Below, in pieces: positions 19,485 through 28,451 of a stretch of 64,000 nucleotides of DNA. Source of the DNA: an uncultured Clostridia bacterium. Lineage in GTDB: Bacteria; Bacillota; Clostridia; Oscillospirales; Acutalibacteraceae. Location: contig CANRAU010000003.1 in assembly GCA_947628665.1 (NCBI GenBank), positions 1 to 64,000 of the forward strand. The letters are read 5' to 3'. The translations under genes were made by a program, and so were the position numbers. Below the pieces are notes generated by a model. It was not told the DNA's origin and searched no databases. It saw nothing but the letters and a program-made list of their open reading frames with translations. Every line of letters starts with the position of its first letter. The first letter of the stretch is position 1.

Positions 19485-20213
19485 ATGGCAAAGCGATTTC
19501 TGGTCTGCTCGGGCAAAGGCGGCGTGGGAAAATCCACGCTGACGGTATGTCTGGCGCGCGCACTTTGCGCGCGCGGCAAGCGTGTACTGCTCGTGGATGG
19601 CGACACGGGACTGCGGACGCTGGATCTGCTGACGGGCCTCGGCGCGGGCGCGGTTTACAGCTGGCAGGACGTTTTAAACGACGCCTGCACGCTGTCGGAC
19701 GCCATGCTGTTTGACGAAAGCGGGCAGCTCGCCCTGCTGATCCCGTCGAACCGTGCGAACGAGCGCTTTGACGGGGAGGCGTTTTCCGCACTGCTCGAAA
19801 GAGCCTGCAAAGACTTCGATTTCTGCTTTTTGGATGCGGGCGCGGGGATCGGCGAAGCGCTGCTCCTGTTTGCCCGCACGGTGGACAGCGCGCTACTGGT
19901 CGCGACGCCCGATCGTATCGCGGCAAGAGCCGCGCGTCAAACGGCGCAGATGCTCGAAGCGTCTGTCCCCGCGTGCGAATTGCGACTGCTGTTGAATCGG
20001 TATCTGCCCGAACGCGTGCGTTACGGCGACGCGCTTTCGGCGGACGCCATGATCGACGAAACGGGTGTGCAGCTGATCGGGGCGATCCCCGAAGACCCGC
20101 TTTTGCAAAAGCTCGATGCGGGAGAAATCCCCGCCGCGAAAACCGCCGCCGCCTTTGACCGTGTCGCGCGCAGACTTTCGGGCGAGCGCGTCCCGTTCCT
20201 CGGCAAGCGGTGA
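19485..20213 (+). CDS. minD: MinD-like ParA-family ATPase
   Basis: Membrane-cycling ATPase of division-site selection. The 242-residue protein has the deviant Walker A motif CSGKGGVGKSTLTV at the N-terminus, LLVDGDTGLRTLDLLTG, the switch region LDAGAGIGEALL and LLLNRYLPERVRYGDALSAD typical of MinD. It is shorter than usual (about 265); the C-terminus ARRLSGERVPFLGKR could be a membrane-binding amphipathic helix. ATG 19485 follows GGGAGA. In many Clostridia this position holds minC-minD-minE-rodA; here only minD remains. Confidence 0.8.
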   Translation: MAKRFLVCSGKGGVGKSTLTVCLARALCARGKRVLLVDGDTGLRTLDLLTGLGAGAVYSWQDVLNDACTLSDAMLFDESGQLALLIPSNRANERFDGEAFSALLERACKDFDFCFLDAGAGIGEALLLFARTVDSALLVATPDRIAARAARQTAQMLEASVPACELRLLLNRYLPERVRYGDALSADAMIDETGVQLIGAIPEDPLLQKLDAGEIPAAKTAAAFDRVARRLSGERVPFLGKR

Positions 20214-20258
20214 TTTTTTCCGATTTTTGCAAGTTTTTGAAACAAAATGAAAAATATG

Positions 20259-20287
20259 TTGAAAAGTACGCGTTTTTTTGATATGAT
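20259..20287 (+). promoter_or_regulatory. mgsA promoter
   Basis: TTGAAA (20259-20264), 17-base spacer, TATGAT (20282-20287), about 50 bases before the mgsA start. Confidence 0.7.
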
Positions 20288-20338
20288 AGTAAAGGTTTTT
20301 GAAAGTGCATATCCTGTAATGAAAGCGAGGAGATCGGC

Positions 20339-20743
20339 ATGAATATAGCACTGATGGCGCATGATTCCAAAAAGGAGCTGCTGACGCAGTTCTGCATTGC
20401 GTACTGCGGTATTTTATCCCGTCATAACCTCTGTGCAACCGGAACGACCGGAAAAATGATTTCCGATGCGACCGGCTTGCCCATTACCCGCTTTTTGAGC
20501 GGGTCTCAGGGCGGCGACCAGCAGATCGGCGCGCGCATTGCCTGCAACGAAATCGATTTGCTGTTGATTTTTCGCGATCCGCTCAATCCCAAGCCCCATG
20601 AACCGAAAGAACACAATCTGCTGCGGCTGTGCGACGTACACAACATTCCCGCAGCGACCAATATCGCGACCGCCGAGGCGATCATCCACTCTTTGGAGCG
20701 CGGCGATTTGGACTGGCGCGACATTGTCAACCCGAAATCGTAA
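20339..20743 (+). CDS. mgsA: Methylglyoxal synthase
   Basis: Turns dihydroxyacetone phosphate into methylglyoxal and phosphate, a glycolytic overflow valve. The 134-residue protein has [17 protein letters not shown], the phosphate-binding [15 protein letters not shown], the catalytic-region [12 protein letters not shown] and [14 protein letters not shown]. The start follows GGAG. Adjacency to the mre/min genes is a recurring arrangement in Clostridia. Confidence 0.95.
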   Translation: MNIALMAHDSKKELLTQFCIAYCGILSRHNLCATGTTGKMISDATGLPITRFLSGSQGGDQQIGARIACNEIDLLLIFRDPLNPKPHEPKEHNLLRLCDVHNIPAATNIATAEAIIHSLERGDLDWRDIVNPKS

Positions 20744-20753
20744 ATGCAAACGG

Positions 20754-20790
20754 ATCCCCCTCTTTCGGGAGGGGGATGCTTCTTCTTTTG
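20754..20790 (+). terminator. mgsA terminator
   Basis: Arms ATCCCCCTC (20754-20762) and GAGGGGGAT (20769-20777), then a T-rich tract (CTTCTTCTTTT). Confidence 0.75.
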
Positions 20791-20899
20791 CGCCCCTTTC
20801 GCCCGGGCGCGCGGCTTACAAAAATAAGGAAAGGAACGGTACGGAACAAAAGACGTATCAAACGTCCTTTTGCTTCTACGGTATCGCACGGTGAACACG

Positions 20900-22246
20900 A
20901 TGGCTCTGATTACCAACGCGATCAAAGGTACGCTCGATCTTTTGCCGAAAGAGAGCGCCAAAACACAGTATATCGAATCGGCAGTGCGCGAAATCGCGGA
21001 GAATTTCGGTTTTTACGAAATGCGCACGCCCGTTTTTGAACATACGGAGCTTTTTCAGCGTTCCGTCGGCGAAACCACCGACGTTGTGCAGAAAGAAATG
21101 TATACCTTTTCAGACAAGGGCGGTCGTTCGATCACCCTGCGTCCCGAGGGGACGGCGGGCGCGGCGCGCGCCTTTTTGGAACACGGGCTGTTTAACGAGC
21201 CGCTGCCGCAGAAAATCTTTTACCTGACCTCCTGCTACCGCTATGAAAAGCCGCAGGCGGGCAGATTGCGCGAATTCCACCAGTTCGGCGTGGAATCCTT
21301 CGGCGCGGCGACCCCCGCCGCCGACGCGGAGATCATTTCCCTCGCGCATCAGGTGTTCGGGTATCTCGGCGTGCAAAATCTGACGCTGGAGATCAACTCC
21401 ATCGGCTGCCCGACCTGCCGCAAGCAGTTTCAGGAAGCGTTAAAGACCTATTTTGAGGCGCACAGGGAAACGCTGTGCGAGACCTGCCAATCCAGGCTCT
21501 CCCGCAACCCGATGCGCATTCTTGACTGCAAAAGCCCGATCTGCTCCGAAGTCGCGGCGGGCGCGCCGAAAATCCTCGATTATCTCTGCGACGACTGCCG
21601 CGCGCACTTTGAAGCCGTGCAGGCGTATCTTCGCGCCATGCAGATCGACTATACCGTCAATCCCGGGATCGTGCGGGGCTTGGACTACTACACCCGCACG
21701 GTGTTTGAATTTGTTTCCAATGAGATCGGCGCACAGGGGACGGTCTGCGGCGGCGGCCGGTACGACGGGCTTTTGGAAGAGCTCGGCGGCAAGCCGATGG
21801 CGGCCTGTGGCTTCGGCATGGGGATCGAGCGTCTGCTTTTGTTAATGGAAGCGCAAAACACGCCCTTCCCCGAACGCAAGGCGTGCGACGTCTATCTTGC
21901 TTCCATGGGCGAGAAGGCGAATTTGGAGGCGGCTCGGCTTGCGCTCGACCTGCGCAGCGAAGGGCTTTCGGCGCAATTCGACACCTTTGGCAGGGGGCTT
22001 AAAGCGCAGCTCAAATATGCCGATAAAATCGGCGCGCTGTATACGGCGGTGTTGGGCGATGCGGAATTGGAAAGCCGCAAAATTCAACTGAAAAATATGC
22101 GCGACGGCACGCAAAGCGAGCTTGCGCTGGACGAGTTTACGGACAATTTTCAGTCCATCGTGATTCGGGACGCCATGTCGGCCTTTGATGCGCCGGACAT
22201 CGGGAGCAACGCGCTTTCGGAAATTCTCTCGGGAGGAAATGCATAA
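20900..22246 (+). CDS. hisS: Histidyl-tRNA synthetase
   Basis: Class II synthetase that charges tRNA-His. The 448-residue protein has motif 1 region (FGFYEMRTPVFEHTELF), motif 2 (LTSCYRYEKPQAGRLREFHQ), the histidine-binding LDYYTRTVFEF and motif 3 (ACGFGMGIERLLLL), then the anticodon-binding domain. ATG 20900 is preceded by GGTGA; the frame is open to 20870 but with no better site. The stop overlaps the aspS start by one base. No T-box sequence is visible in the 155-base leader. Confidence 0.95.
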   Translation: MALITNAIKGTLDLLPKESAKTQYIESAVREIAENFGFYEMRTPVFEHTELFQRSVGETTDVVQKEMYTFSDKGGRSITLRPEGTAGAARAFLEHGLFNEPLPQKIFYLTSCYRYEKPQAGRLREFHQFGVESFGAATPAADAEIISLAHQVFGYLGVQNLTLEINSIGCPTCRKQFQEALKTYFEAHRETLCETCQSRLSRNPMRILDCKSPICSEVAAGAPKILDYLCDDCRAHFEAVQAYLRAMQIDYTVNPGIVRGLDYYTRTVFEFVSNEIGAQGTVCGGGRYDGLLEELGGKPMAACGFGMGIERLLLLMEAQNTPFPERKACDVYLASMGEKANLEAARLALDLRSEGLSAQFDTFGRGLKAQLKYADKIGALYTAVLGDAELESRKIQLKNMRDGTQSELALDEFTDNFQSIVIRDAMSAFDAPDIGSNALSEILSGGNA

Positions 22247-24030
22247 TGGATTCCATGCAAGGCTTGAAACGCACAAATTACTGCGGAACGCTTCGCACTT
22301 CGGACATCGGTTCTACCGCAACGGTCTGCGGCTGGGTGCAGAAGCAGCGGGACTTAGGCGCACTGATTTTCGTCGATCTGCGGGATCGCAGCGGCATTTT
22401 ACAGTTGGCCTTTACCGAAAGCACCGACCGCGCGGTGTTTGCGAAAGCGGCTTCGCTGCGTTCGGAATACGTGGTCGCGGCCACGGGCGTCGTGCGCGAG
22501 CGCGCGGCGAAAAATCCCGAGCTGCCCACGGGCGATGTGGAATTGGAGGTCACCGAGCTTCGTCTGCTCGCCGAAAGCGAGACCCCGCCCTTTGAGATCG
22601 TGCCGCATTCGCAGACCGCCGAGCTTACGCGCTTAAAATACCGTTATCTCGACCTGCGCCGTCCCGATTTACAGCAAAATATTTTGATGCGCCACAAAAT
22701 CGCGAAGATCACCCGGGATTATTTTGATGAAAACGGCTTTATTGAAATCGAAACGCCGATGCTGATTCGTTCCACGCCCGAGGGCGCGCGCGACTTTTTG
22801 GTGCCCTCGCGCATCCACAAGGGCAGTTTTTACGCCCTGCCGCAGTCGCCGCAGCTTTACAAACAGCTTTCGATGGTGGCGGGCTTTGACCGCTATATGC
22901 AGATTGCGCGCTGCTTCCGCGATGAAGACCTGCGCGCCGACCGCCAACCCGAATTCACACAGATCGATTTGGAAATGTCCTTTGTGGATATGGAGGACGT
23001 TTTGGCATTGGGCGAGGGCTACATCGTGCGCGTATTCAAGGAGGCGCTCGGCGTGGATATTCCGACGCCCCTGCCGCGCCTGACGTATCGGGAGGCCATG
23101 TCGCGCTACGGCTCGGACAAGCCCGACATCCGCTACGGAATGGAGCTTTGCGACTTGACCGACATTGTGCGCGACGCCGAATTTGCCGTATTCCAAAACG
23201 CCGTCGAGGGCGGCGGCACTGTGCGCGCCATTACCGCGAAGAATGCCGCCGATACCCTTACCCGCAAAGAGATCGACAAGCTGACCGAATTTGTGCGGGG
23301 CATTGGCGCGAAAGGGCTTGCGTGGATGCGTATGCTGCCCGACGGCATGGCGTGTCCGTTTGCAAAGTTCATGACCGACGCGCAAATGCAGGCCATTCTT
23401 GAGAAAACCGACGCAAAGCCCGGCGACGTTGTGCTGATCGTCGCCGATACGAAAGAAAGCCTTGTGCTTTCCGTCCTCGGCGCGCTGCGGCAGGAGGTCG
23501 CAGGCAGACTGGGCATCATTCCGAAGGACAAGTTCTGTCTGCTGTGGATCACCGAATTCCCCTTCTTTGAATATGACGAGGAAAGCGGCGAATACGTCGC
23601 CATGCACCACCCCTTCACCGCGCCCATGGACGAATGTATCCCGTATTTGGAGACGGACAAAGCCAAGGTGCGCGCCAAGGCATACGATTTGGTGCTCAAC
23701 GGCATTGAGCTGTCGAGCGGGTCGATCCGCATCACTGATCCCGTGCTGCAAAGCCGCATTTTCTCGCTTTTGGGGCTGTCGGCGGAAGAAGCGCAGGAAA
23801 AATTCGGCTATCTTTTGGACGCGTTCCGCTACGGCGCGCCCCCGCATGGCGGCATGGGCATAGGACTTGACCGTTTGTGTATGCAGATGCTGCGCACGGA
23901 ATCCCTGCGCGACGTGGTGGCCTATCCGAAGGTGCAGAACGCCTCCGAGCCGATGACCGAATGTCCCGCGCAGGTGGACGCGTTACAGCTTGACGACCTC
24001 GGCATTGCCGTAACGAACGCGGACGCATAG
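22246..24030 (+). CDS. aspS: Aspartyl-tRNA synthetase 1 (discriminating-type signature)
   Basis: Bacterial-type class IIb AspRS. The 594-residue protein has an OB-fold anticodon domain (CGWVQKQRDLGALIFVDLRD), motif 2 (RCFRDEDLRADRQPEFTQID), a GAD insertion domain and motif 3 (GGMGIGLDRLCMQML). Residue Leu37 in RDLG matches the Leu30 position of the tRNA-Asp-specific E. coli enzyme. It follows hisS with a TAATG overlap. A second, different aspS lies at 56939-58693. Confidence 0.95.
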   Translation: MDSMQGLKRTNYCGTLRTSDIGSTATVCGWVQKQRDLGALIFVDLRDRSGILQLAFTESTDRAVFAKAASLRSEYVVAATGVVRERAAKNPELPTGDVELEVTELRLLAESETPPFEIVPHSQTAELTRLKYRYLDLRRPDLQQNILMRHKIAKITRDYFDENGFIEIETPMLIRSTPEGARDFLVPSRIHKGSFYALPQSPQLYKQLSMVAGFDRYMQIARCFRDEDLRADRQPEFTQIDLEMSFVDMEDVLALGEGYIVRVFKEALGVDIPTPLPRLTYREAMSRYGSDKPDIRYGMELCDLTDIVRDAEFAVFQNAVEGGGTVRAITAKNAADTLTRKEIDKLTEFVRGIGAKGLAWMRMLPDGMACPFAKFMTDAQMQAILEKTDAKPGDVVLIVADTKESLVLSVLGALRQEVAGRLGIIPKDKFCLLWITEFPFFEYDEESGEYVAMHHPFTAPMDECIPYLETDKAKVRAKAYDLVLNGIELSSGSIRITDPVLQSRIFSLLGLSAEEAQEKFGYLLDAFRYGAPPHGGMGIGLDRLCMQMLRTESLRDVVAYPKVQNASEPMTECPAQVDALQLDDLGIAVTNADA

Positions 24031-24080
24031 ACGTTTGTCCCCATTCTTTTGCTCCTGTTCTCTTTGGCATAAAACGACCG

Positions 24081-24116
24081 CACCCCATACGCCTAAAACG
24101 AGCGTGGGGTGTTTTT
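24081..24116 (+). terminator. hisS-aspS terminator
   Basis: Arms CACCCCA (24081-24087) and TGGGGTG (24105-24111) followed by TTTTT (24112-24116), 50 bases after the aspS stop. A 14-base word (AAACGACCGCACCC) beginning at 24072 recurs at 24430. Confidence 0.75.
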
Positions 24117-24429
24117 CTCTCACACTTACCAAAAGGCAAACCAAAAGTTTTCGCCCGCCTTTTACAAAAGGCGGCAGGTGGAGGACAGCGTCCTCCTCGC
24201 GTCCCGCAGGATGCGAAATTCCAAAGCGTCAGCGAGATCAGGAAGGGAGGCAAAACAGTCCGGTGGACTGTTTTGCCGTGGGAATTCTCGCCTGCCGGCT
24301 CGGTCAGTGCTTTTGCGGCTACGCCGCAAAGGTCGCCACTGGCGACCCGCACCCCTACCGGGGGTTCCCGATGTGCCGCGCTGCGGCGCAGTCGTCCGCT
24401 TTTGGGGCGCTTATGATTTTGACTTTTTC
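24117..24429. repeat. Palindrome-studded non-coding element
   Basis: No gene is seen here. At least seven near-contiguous hairpins with 2-3 base loops occur: 24155-24174 (9 bp), 24180-24196 (7 bp), 24199-24214 (wobble), 24249-24277 (13 bp, loop GGT), 24312-24330 (8 bp), 24331-24347 (7 bp), 24375-24387 (5 bp). The hairpins differ in sequence, so it is not a CRISPR or simple tandem repeat. It resembles composite intergenic palindromic elements; copies elsewhere in the genome are expected but not seen in this window. Confidence 0.65.
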
Positions 24430-24477
24430 AAACGACCGCACCCACGCTCGTTCTCGGAGCGTGAGTGCGGTCGTTTT
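24430..24477. terminator. Large bidirectional terminator-like hairpin
   Basis: AAACGACCGCAC (24430-24441) pairs with GTGCGGTCGTTT (24465-24476), continued by CACGCTC/GAGCGTG across a single mismatch; TTTT ends the plus-strand side. It lies 37 bases beyond the end of the glutamate synthase operon. Confidence 0.7.
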
Positions 24478-24513
24478 CTCTGTATATCATGGCAACCCTC
24501 TAAAGGGCTGTTT

Positions 24514-25248
24514 TTAATTGGGCGTATACAAATTGGCGTACGGGCGAGAGGTGGTCGGCACGAGCTTGTGGAAGGGTTCGCGCATAATCGCGTCAAAATC
24601 CTTGCCAAAGCGTTCACAATATACGCGCACGTGGCGCTCCAGATCGGCTCTGTCCTTTTCGTTCGGTTCCAAAACCGAAATATGCTCGCTGACGTTTTCG
24701 GTCGGGAACGCCCCGCGAATGAAAATGCGTCCGCCGTGCATCCCCGTGGCGCAGTGCGCGCCCACAACGGGCTGGTCGTACTCGTTTTCCAGTCCCAATA
24801 CAATGAGCGTACCGCCCGCCATGTATTCGCCGAGGAACGCCCCGACGATCCCGCCGATCACGACGACGGGCTGCATAGCTTCAAATTCCTTCATATGGAT
24901 GCCCGCACGCGAACCGGCGCGCTTTTCCACGAAAATCTCTCCGTCGCGCATGGCGTAGCCGAGCGTATCGCCGACATGCCCGTGTACCGTCACGCTGCCG
25001 CCGCCCATCGTGTTGCCGATGGCTTCCTGCCCGTTGCCGAACACCTCCAGCGCACCGCCGTCCAAATATGCCGCCATATCGTTGCCGGGCGTACCGTAAA
25101 TCTCCAAACGCTTGCCCTTAGAAAGTCCCGCGCCCATATACCGCTGACCGTTGACGTTTTCTACGCGCACACAGTTCTCTGTTTCCAAAGCCGCGCGGAT
25201 CTCTGCATTCAAATCCCGAAAGCTGCGTTTACCTGCCATAAGGGTCAT
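24514..25248 (-). CDS. Glutamate synthase GXGXG-domain subunit
   Basis: Stand-alone version of the C-terminal GXGXG beta-helix of the large glutamate synthase subunit (FwdC/FmdC-like fold), which shapes the ammonia channel. The 244-residue protein shows the repeated turns GGGSVTVHGHVGDTLGYAM, VVVIGGIVGAFLGEYMAGGT and GMHGGRIFIRGAF. The start follows GGGAGGT and overlaps the upstream stop (ATGA). Last gene of the five-gene operon. Confidence 0.88.
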   Translation of the reverse strand: MTLMAGKRSFRDLNAEIRAALETENCVRVENVNGQRYMGAGLSKGKRLEIYGTPGNDMAAYLDGGALEVFGNGQEAIGNTMGGGSVTVHGHVGDTLGYAMRDGEIFVEKRAGSRAGIHMKEFEAMQPVVVIGGIVGAFLGEYMAGGTLIVLGLENEYDQPVVGAHCATGMHGGRIFIRGAFPTENVSEHISVLEPNEKDRADLERHVRVYCERFGKDFDAIMREPFHKLVPTTSRPYANLYTPN

Positions 25249-26498
25249 ATCCGCACACCTCCCGTCAATTTTTCGGTTCGCACATCCCGCGCATAGAGCA
25301 TCAGCCCCGGCTCTTTTAGCAGATCGCCCGAAAGCGCGGTCAAGTCGGTTTTTTGGCGGATGAGTTCCGTATATATACCCGCGCGCGCCGAGCAGTTGAT
25401 CAGCACAAAGCCGACCAGATGGTTATCCTTGACCAAAAGCCGCTTATACTGCGTAGCATCTGCGCGTACCAGCACCTGTGCGCTGTCGTCGTTGATCAAC
25501 CCGCAGGTGCAAATGCGCTGTCCGAAGAAGTCGATGGCGTTGACCGCAAAGCTGCCCGTGTCCTTTTCGGGGACGCCCGCCATATTGTATGCCGCCGTTT
25601 TGCCCTCGCGCACGGCGTTTGGCCAAAGGGCGATGATCTTCTCTTTTCCGTCGAGTATATCGAGACTTCTTACGCAGTCGCCCGCCGCGAACACGTCGGG
25701 GACGGTCGTTTCCATCGTCTCATGGTCAACGGTAATGCCGCGATTGACGTCCGCCCCGCAGCTTTCGGCCAATGCGGTATTGGGTCGCACGCCGACCGCA
25801 ACCACCAACAGATCGCAGGGCAGCGTTTTTCCGCTTTTGAGCGTAACAGAGGTGATTTTTTCTTTTCCTTCGGCGCGCACGACCGTATCTCCCAACAGCG
25901 TGACAATGCCGTTTGCCTGCAAATGCGCTTCTACCATCGGCGCGGCGCGGTCGTCCAATATCGACGGCAGCACCTTGCCTGCAAGCTCCACCACCGTAAC
26001 GCTTTTTACACAGCTTCGCAAGCCTTCGGCCGCTTTCAGACCGATGAGTCCCGCGCCCAGCACGACCGCGTGCATATCGGGTTCGGCATACGCTTTGAGC
26101 CGTTCGGCCTCGCTCATGGTCAAAAAGGTGAACACATTCTCCTGCCCGCCGACGTTTTCCATCGGCGGCACGAAAGGCACAGACCCCGTCGCAAGCAGTA
26201 ATTTGTCAAAGCCGTACCGTTTGCCGCGCTGCGTTTGCAGGGCATGCTCGCGCACTTCGGTCACCGGTTCGTTCAAATGCACCGTGATGTCGTTCGCCTC
26301 GTAGAACGCCGCGTCCTGCAAATAGATCTGCTGCGCATTCACCTTGTTTTTCAGGTAATAGGAAATGATCGGGCGGGAATACGGCAAATAGGCTTCGTCT
26401 GTAAACAGGTCGATTTTGCAGTCCGCATCCAGCGCGCGCAGGGTTTTCGCGCAGGAAAGTCCCGCTGCAGACGCGCCGACGATCGCATACCGTTTCAT
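25245..26498 (-). CDS. NAD(P)/FAD-dependent oxidoreductase of the glutamate synthase operon
   Basis: Flavoprotein of the pyridine nucleotide-disulfide oxidoreductase superfamily (nitrite/rubredoxin reductase-like), here probably passing electrons between NAD(P)H and the iron-sulfur subunits. The 417-residue protein has an N-terminal FAD motif (AIVGASAAGLSCAKTL), LLATGSVPFVPP, the NAD(P) motif VVLGAGLIGLKAAEGL, and TVPDVFAAGDCV near the FAD-binding end. Both ends overlap neighbours by 4 bases. Confidence 0.88.
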   Translation of the reverse strand: MKRYAIVGASAAGLSCAKTLRALDADCKIDLFTDEAYLPYSRPIISYYLKNKVNAQQIYLQDAAFYEANDITVHLNEPVTEVREHALQTQRGKRYGFDKLLLATGSVPFVPPMENVGGQENVFTFLTMSEAERLKAYAEPDMHAVVLGAGLIGLKAAEGLRSCVKSVTVVELAGKVLPSILDDRAAPMVEAHLQANGIVTLLGDTVVRAEGKEKITSVTLKSGKTLPCDLLVVAVGVRPNTALAESCGADVNRGITVDHETMETTVPDVFAAGDCVRSLDILDGKEKIIALWPNAVREGKTAAYNMAGVPEKDTGSFAVNAIDFFGQRICTCGLINDDSAQVLVRADATQYKRLLVKDNHLVGFVLINCSARAGIYTELIRQKTDLTALSGDLLKEPGLMLYARDVRTEKLTGGVRI

Positions 26499-26938
26499 TT
26501 TGCAGCACCTCCGACTTCCACATATACAAGCGCCCGATTGGGGCAGTTCTTCACGCAGGCAGGCTCACCCGTCCCCTGACACAAATCGCATTTGACCGCC
26601 GCTTTGCCCGTTTTGATACAGCCGTAGGGACACACCGCAAGGCACGTCATACAGCCGATGCAGCGGCTTTCGTCGCAGGTGACGATCCCCGTTTCGGGGT
26701 CTTTCTGCATCGCGCCCGTAATACACGCCGCCACGCAGGCGGGTTCGTCGCAATGGCGGCAGTTGACCGCCACGGAATCCAAATTGTCGCCCTCCACGGT
26801 AATACGGGAAACGGGCGTCGGGTCTTCGCGCAAATGCGCCCGCACCACGTCCCCCGACACGGAATGCGCCGTGCGGCAATACACTTCACAGAGCCTGCAA
26901 TTGAGACACCATTCTTCGCGTGCTATCACTTTTTTCAT
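26495..26938 (-). CDS. Four-cluster 4Fe-4S ferredoxin subunit (HycB/DmsB-like)
   Basis: Electron-transfer subunit. The 147-residue protein has four cysteine groups: WCLNCRLCEVYC, NCRHCDEPACVAAC, RCIGCMTCLAVCP and KCDLCQGTGEPACVKNCP, enough for four [4Fe-4S] clusters. It overlaps the flavoprotein gene downstream and sits 13 bases after the FMN subunit, so it most likely wires the flavoprotein to the FMN subunit. Confidence 0.88.
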   Translation of the reverse strand: MKKVIAREEWCLNCRLCEVYCRTAHSVSGDVVRAHLREDPTPVSRITVEGDNLDSVAVNCRHCDEPACVAACITGAMQKDPETGIVTCDESRCIGCMTCLAVCPYGCIKTGKAAVKCDLCQGTGEPACVKNCPNRALVYVEVGGAAK

Positions 26939-26951
26939 CGTCGTCCCCCCC

Positions 26952-28451
26952 TTACTGCCCTGCGTGCGCGATCCCGAGGATTTCGAGTTCGCGGTCGTTC
27001 AGGCCGATACCGCGCAGCATCAAACGATTGCCGCGCAAAGAATCCAACGAGTTTAAGCCCATACCGCCGAGCATTTCCTTGATCTCGTGATTCCACGCGC
27101 CGATCAAATTGACCACACGCTGGGACATGATCTCGGGATTCAGCCGCTTGACAAGCTCGGGACGCTGTGTGGCGATGCCCCAGTTGCACTTGCCCGTATG
27201 GCACTGCTGGCACATATGGCAACCCATGGCAATGAGCGGCGCGGAGGCCACATAGACCGCGTCTGCGCCGAGAGCGATGGCTTTGACAACGTCCGCCGAA
27301 TTGCGGAAAGACCCCGCCGCGACCAAAGACACGGTATTGCGGATGCTCTCGTCGCGCAGCCGCTGGTCGACCGCCGCAAGCGCCAATTCGATGGGGATAC
27401 CCACATTGTCGCGGATGCGTGTGGGCGCAGCGCCCGTGCCGCCGCGAAACCCGTCCATGACGATGATGTCCGCGCCTGCGCGCGCAACGCCCGAAACGAT
27501 TGCCGAGCAGTTGTGTACCGCCGCGATCTTGACCGCCACGGGCTTTTTATACTGCGTCGCCTCTTTGAGCGACCAAATCAGCTGCCGCAGATCCTCGATG
27601 GAATAAATATCATGATGCGGTGCGGGCGAGATCGCGTCCGACCCCTCGGGGATCATACGCGCATTGCTGACCTCGACCGTGACCTTTTCGCCGGGCAAGT
27701 GGCCGCCGATACCGGGCTTTGCGCCCTGCCCGATTTTGATCTCAATGAAGCGGCTGCCCTCCAGATAGGCTTTATGTACGCCAAAACGTCCCGAAGCGAC
27801 CTGCACGACCGCGTAATCCCGAAAATCACGCAGCGCGGGATGCAATCCGCCCTCGCCCGTATTGAACAGCGTGCCAAGCTCCTTTGCCGCCATGGCGAGG
27901 GACTTTTGCGCGTTGATCGAAATCGACCCGAAGGACATCGCCGAAAACATAATGGGGGTTTCGAGTTGCACCTGCGGTTCTAAGCGCGTGGCGAGGCTGC
28001 CGTCTGCGGAGAACGTGAGTTTTTTGGGCTTGCGCCCTAAAAATGTGCGAATTTCCATAGGCTCACGCAAAGGGTCTATGGACGGATTTGTCACCTGACT
28101 GGCGTTTAGCAAAATCTTATCCCAATAGATCGGGTACGGCTTGTTGTTGGACATGCCCGACAGCAGCACGCCGCCCGTTTCGGCCTGCTTCAGAATTTCC
28201 TGCTGCGCCTGCGGCGTCCAGTTAAAGTGGGTTTTATAGGCCATTTCAAAGGCCTTGATTTTAATGGCGTGCGTCGGGCAGATCGTCGCGCAGCGGTGAC
28301 ACGCCACGCATTTGGACTCATCCGCCAAAACCGTTTTGCCGTCGTCGTCAAAATAGTGTACGCCGTAAGAGCATTGCCGCACGCACGCGCCGCAGGAAAT
28401 GCAGCGCTGCAGATTTCTTTCTACCTCAAATTCGGGTACGGTATACCGCAT
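26952..28451 (-). CDS. Glutamate synthase FMN subunit with N-terminal ferredoxin domain
   Basis: Central synthase domain (2-oxoglutarate plus ammonia plus electrons to glutamate). The 499-residue protein has two [4Fe-4S] motifs (CISCGACVRQC, CVACHRCATICP) in the first 60 residues, then the FMN-binding barrel with FSAMSFGSIS, GEGGLHPALRDF, IKIGQGAKPGIGGHLPGEKV and GFRGGTGAAPT. CHMCQQCHTGKCNWGIATQ corresponds to the [3Fe-4S] region of glutamate synthases. Start ATG 28451 overlaps the amidotransferase stop; the longer open frame upstream is not used. Confidence 0.93.
   Translation of the reverse strand: MRYTVPEFEVERNLQRCISCGACVRQCSYGVHYFDDDGKTVLADESKCVACHRCATICPTHAIKIKAFEMAYKTHFNWTPQAQQEILKQAETGGVLLSGMSNNKPYPIYWDKILLNASQVTNPSIDPLREPMEIRTFLGRKPKKLTFSADGSLATRLEPQVQLETPIMFSAMSFGSISINAQKSLAMAAKELGTLFNTGEGGLHPALRDFRDYAVVQVASGRFGVHKAYLEGSRFIEIKIGQGAKPGIGGHLPGEKVTVEVSNARMIPEGSDAISPAPHHDIYSIEDLRQLIWSLKEATQYKKPVAVKIAAVHNCSAIVSGVARAGADIIVMDGFRGGTGAAPTRIRDNVGIPIELALAAVDQRLRDESIRNTVSLVAAGSFRNSADVVKAIALGADAVYVASAPLIAMGCHMCQQCHTGKCNWGIATQRPELVKRLNPEIMSQRVVNLIGAWNHEIKEMLGGMGLNSLDSLRGNRLMLRGIGLNDRELEILGIAHAGQ

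Noticed and set aside
20778..20899. T-box or amino-acid riboswitch leader before hisS (also checked before aspS2 and gltX)
   Set aside because: No conserved T-box sequence, specifier stem or antiterminator-terminator pair was found; the hairpins present are small.
24155..24387. Possible CRISPR array
   Set aside because: The hairpins differ from one another in sequence and there is no repeat-spacer periodicity.
24035..25296. Plus-strand open frames running from the palindrome element into the glutamate synthase operon
   Set aside because: They cross terminators and several perfect hairpins, have no ribosome site, and are antisense to the GXGXG gene for most of their length.
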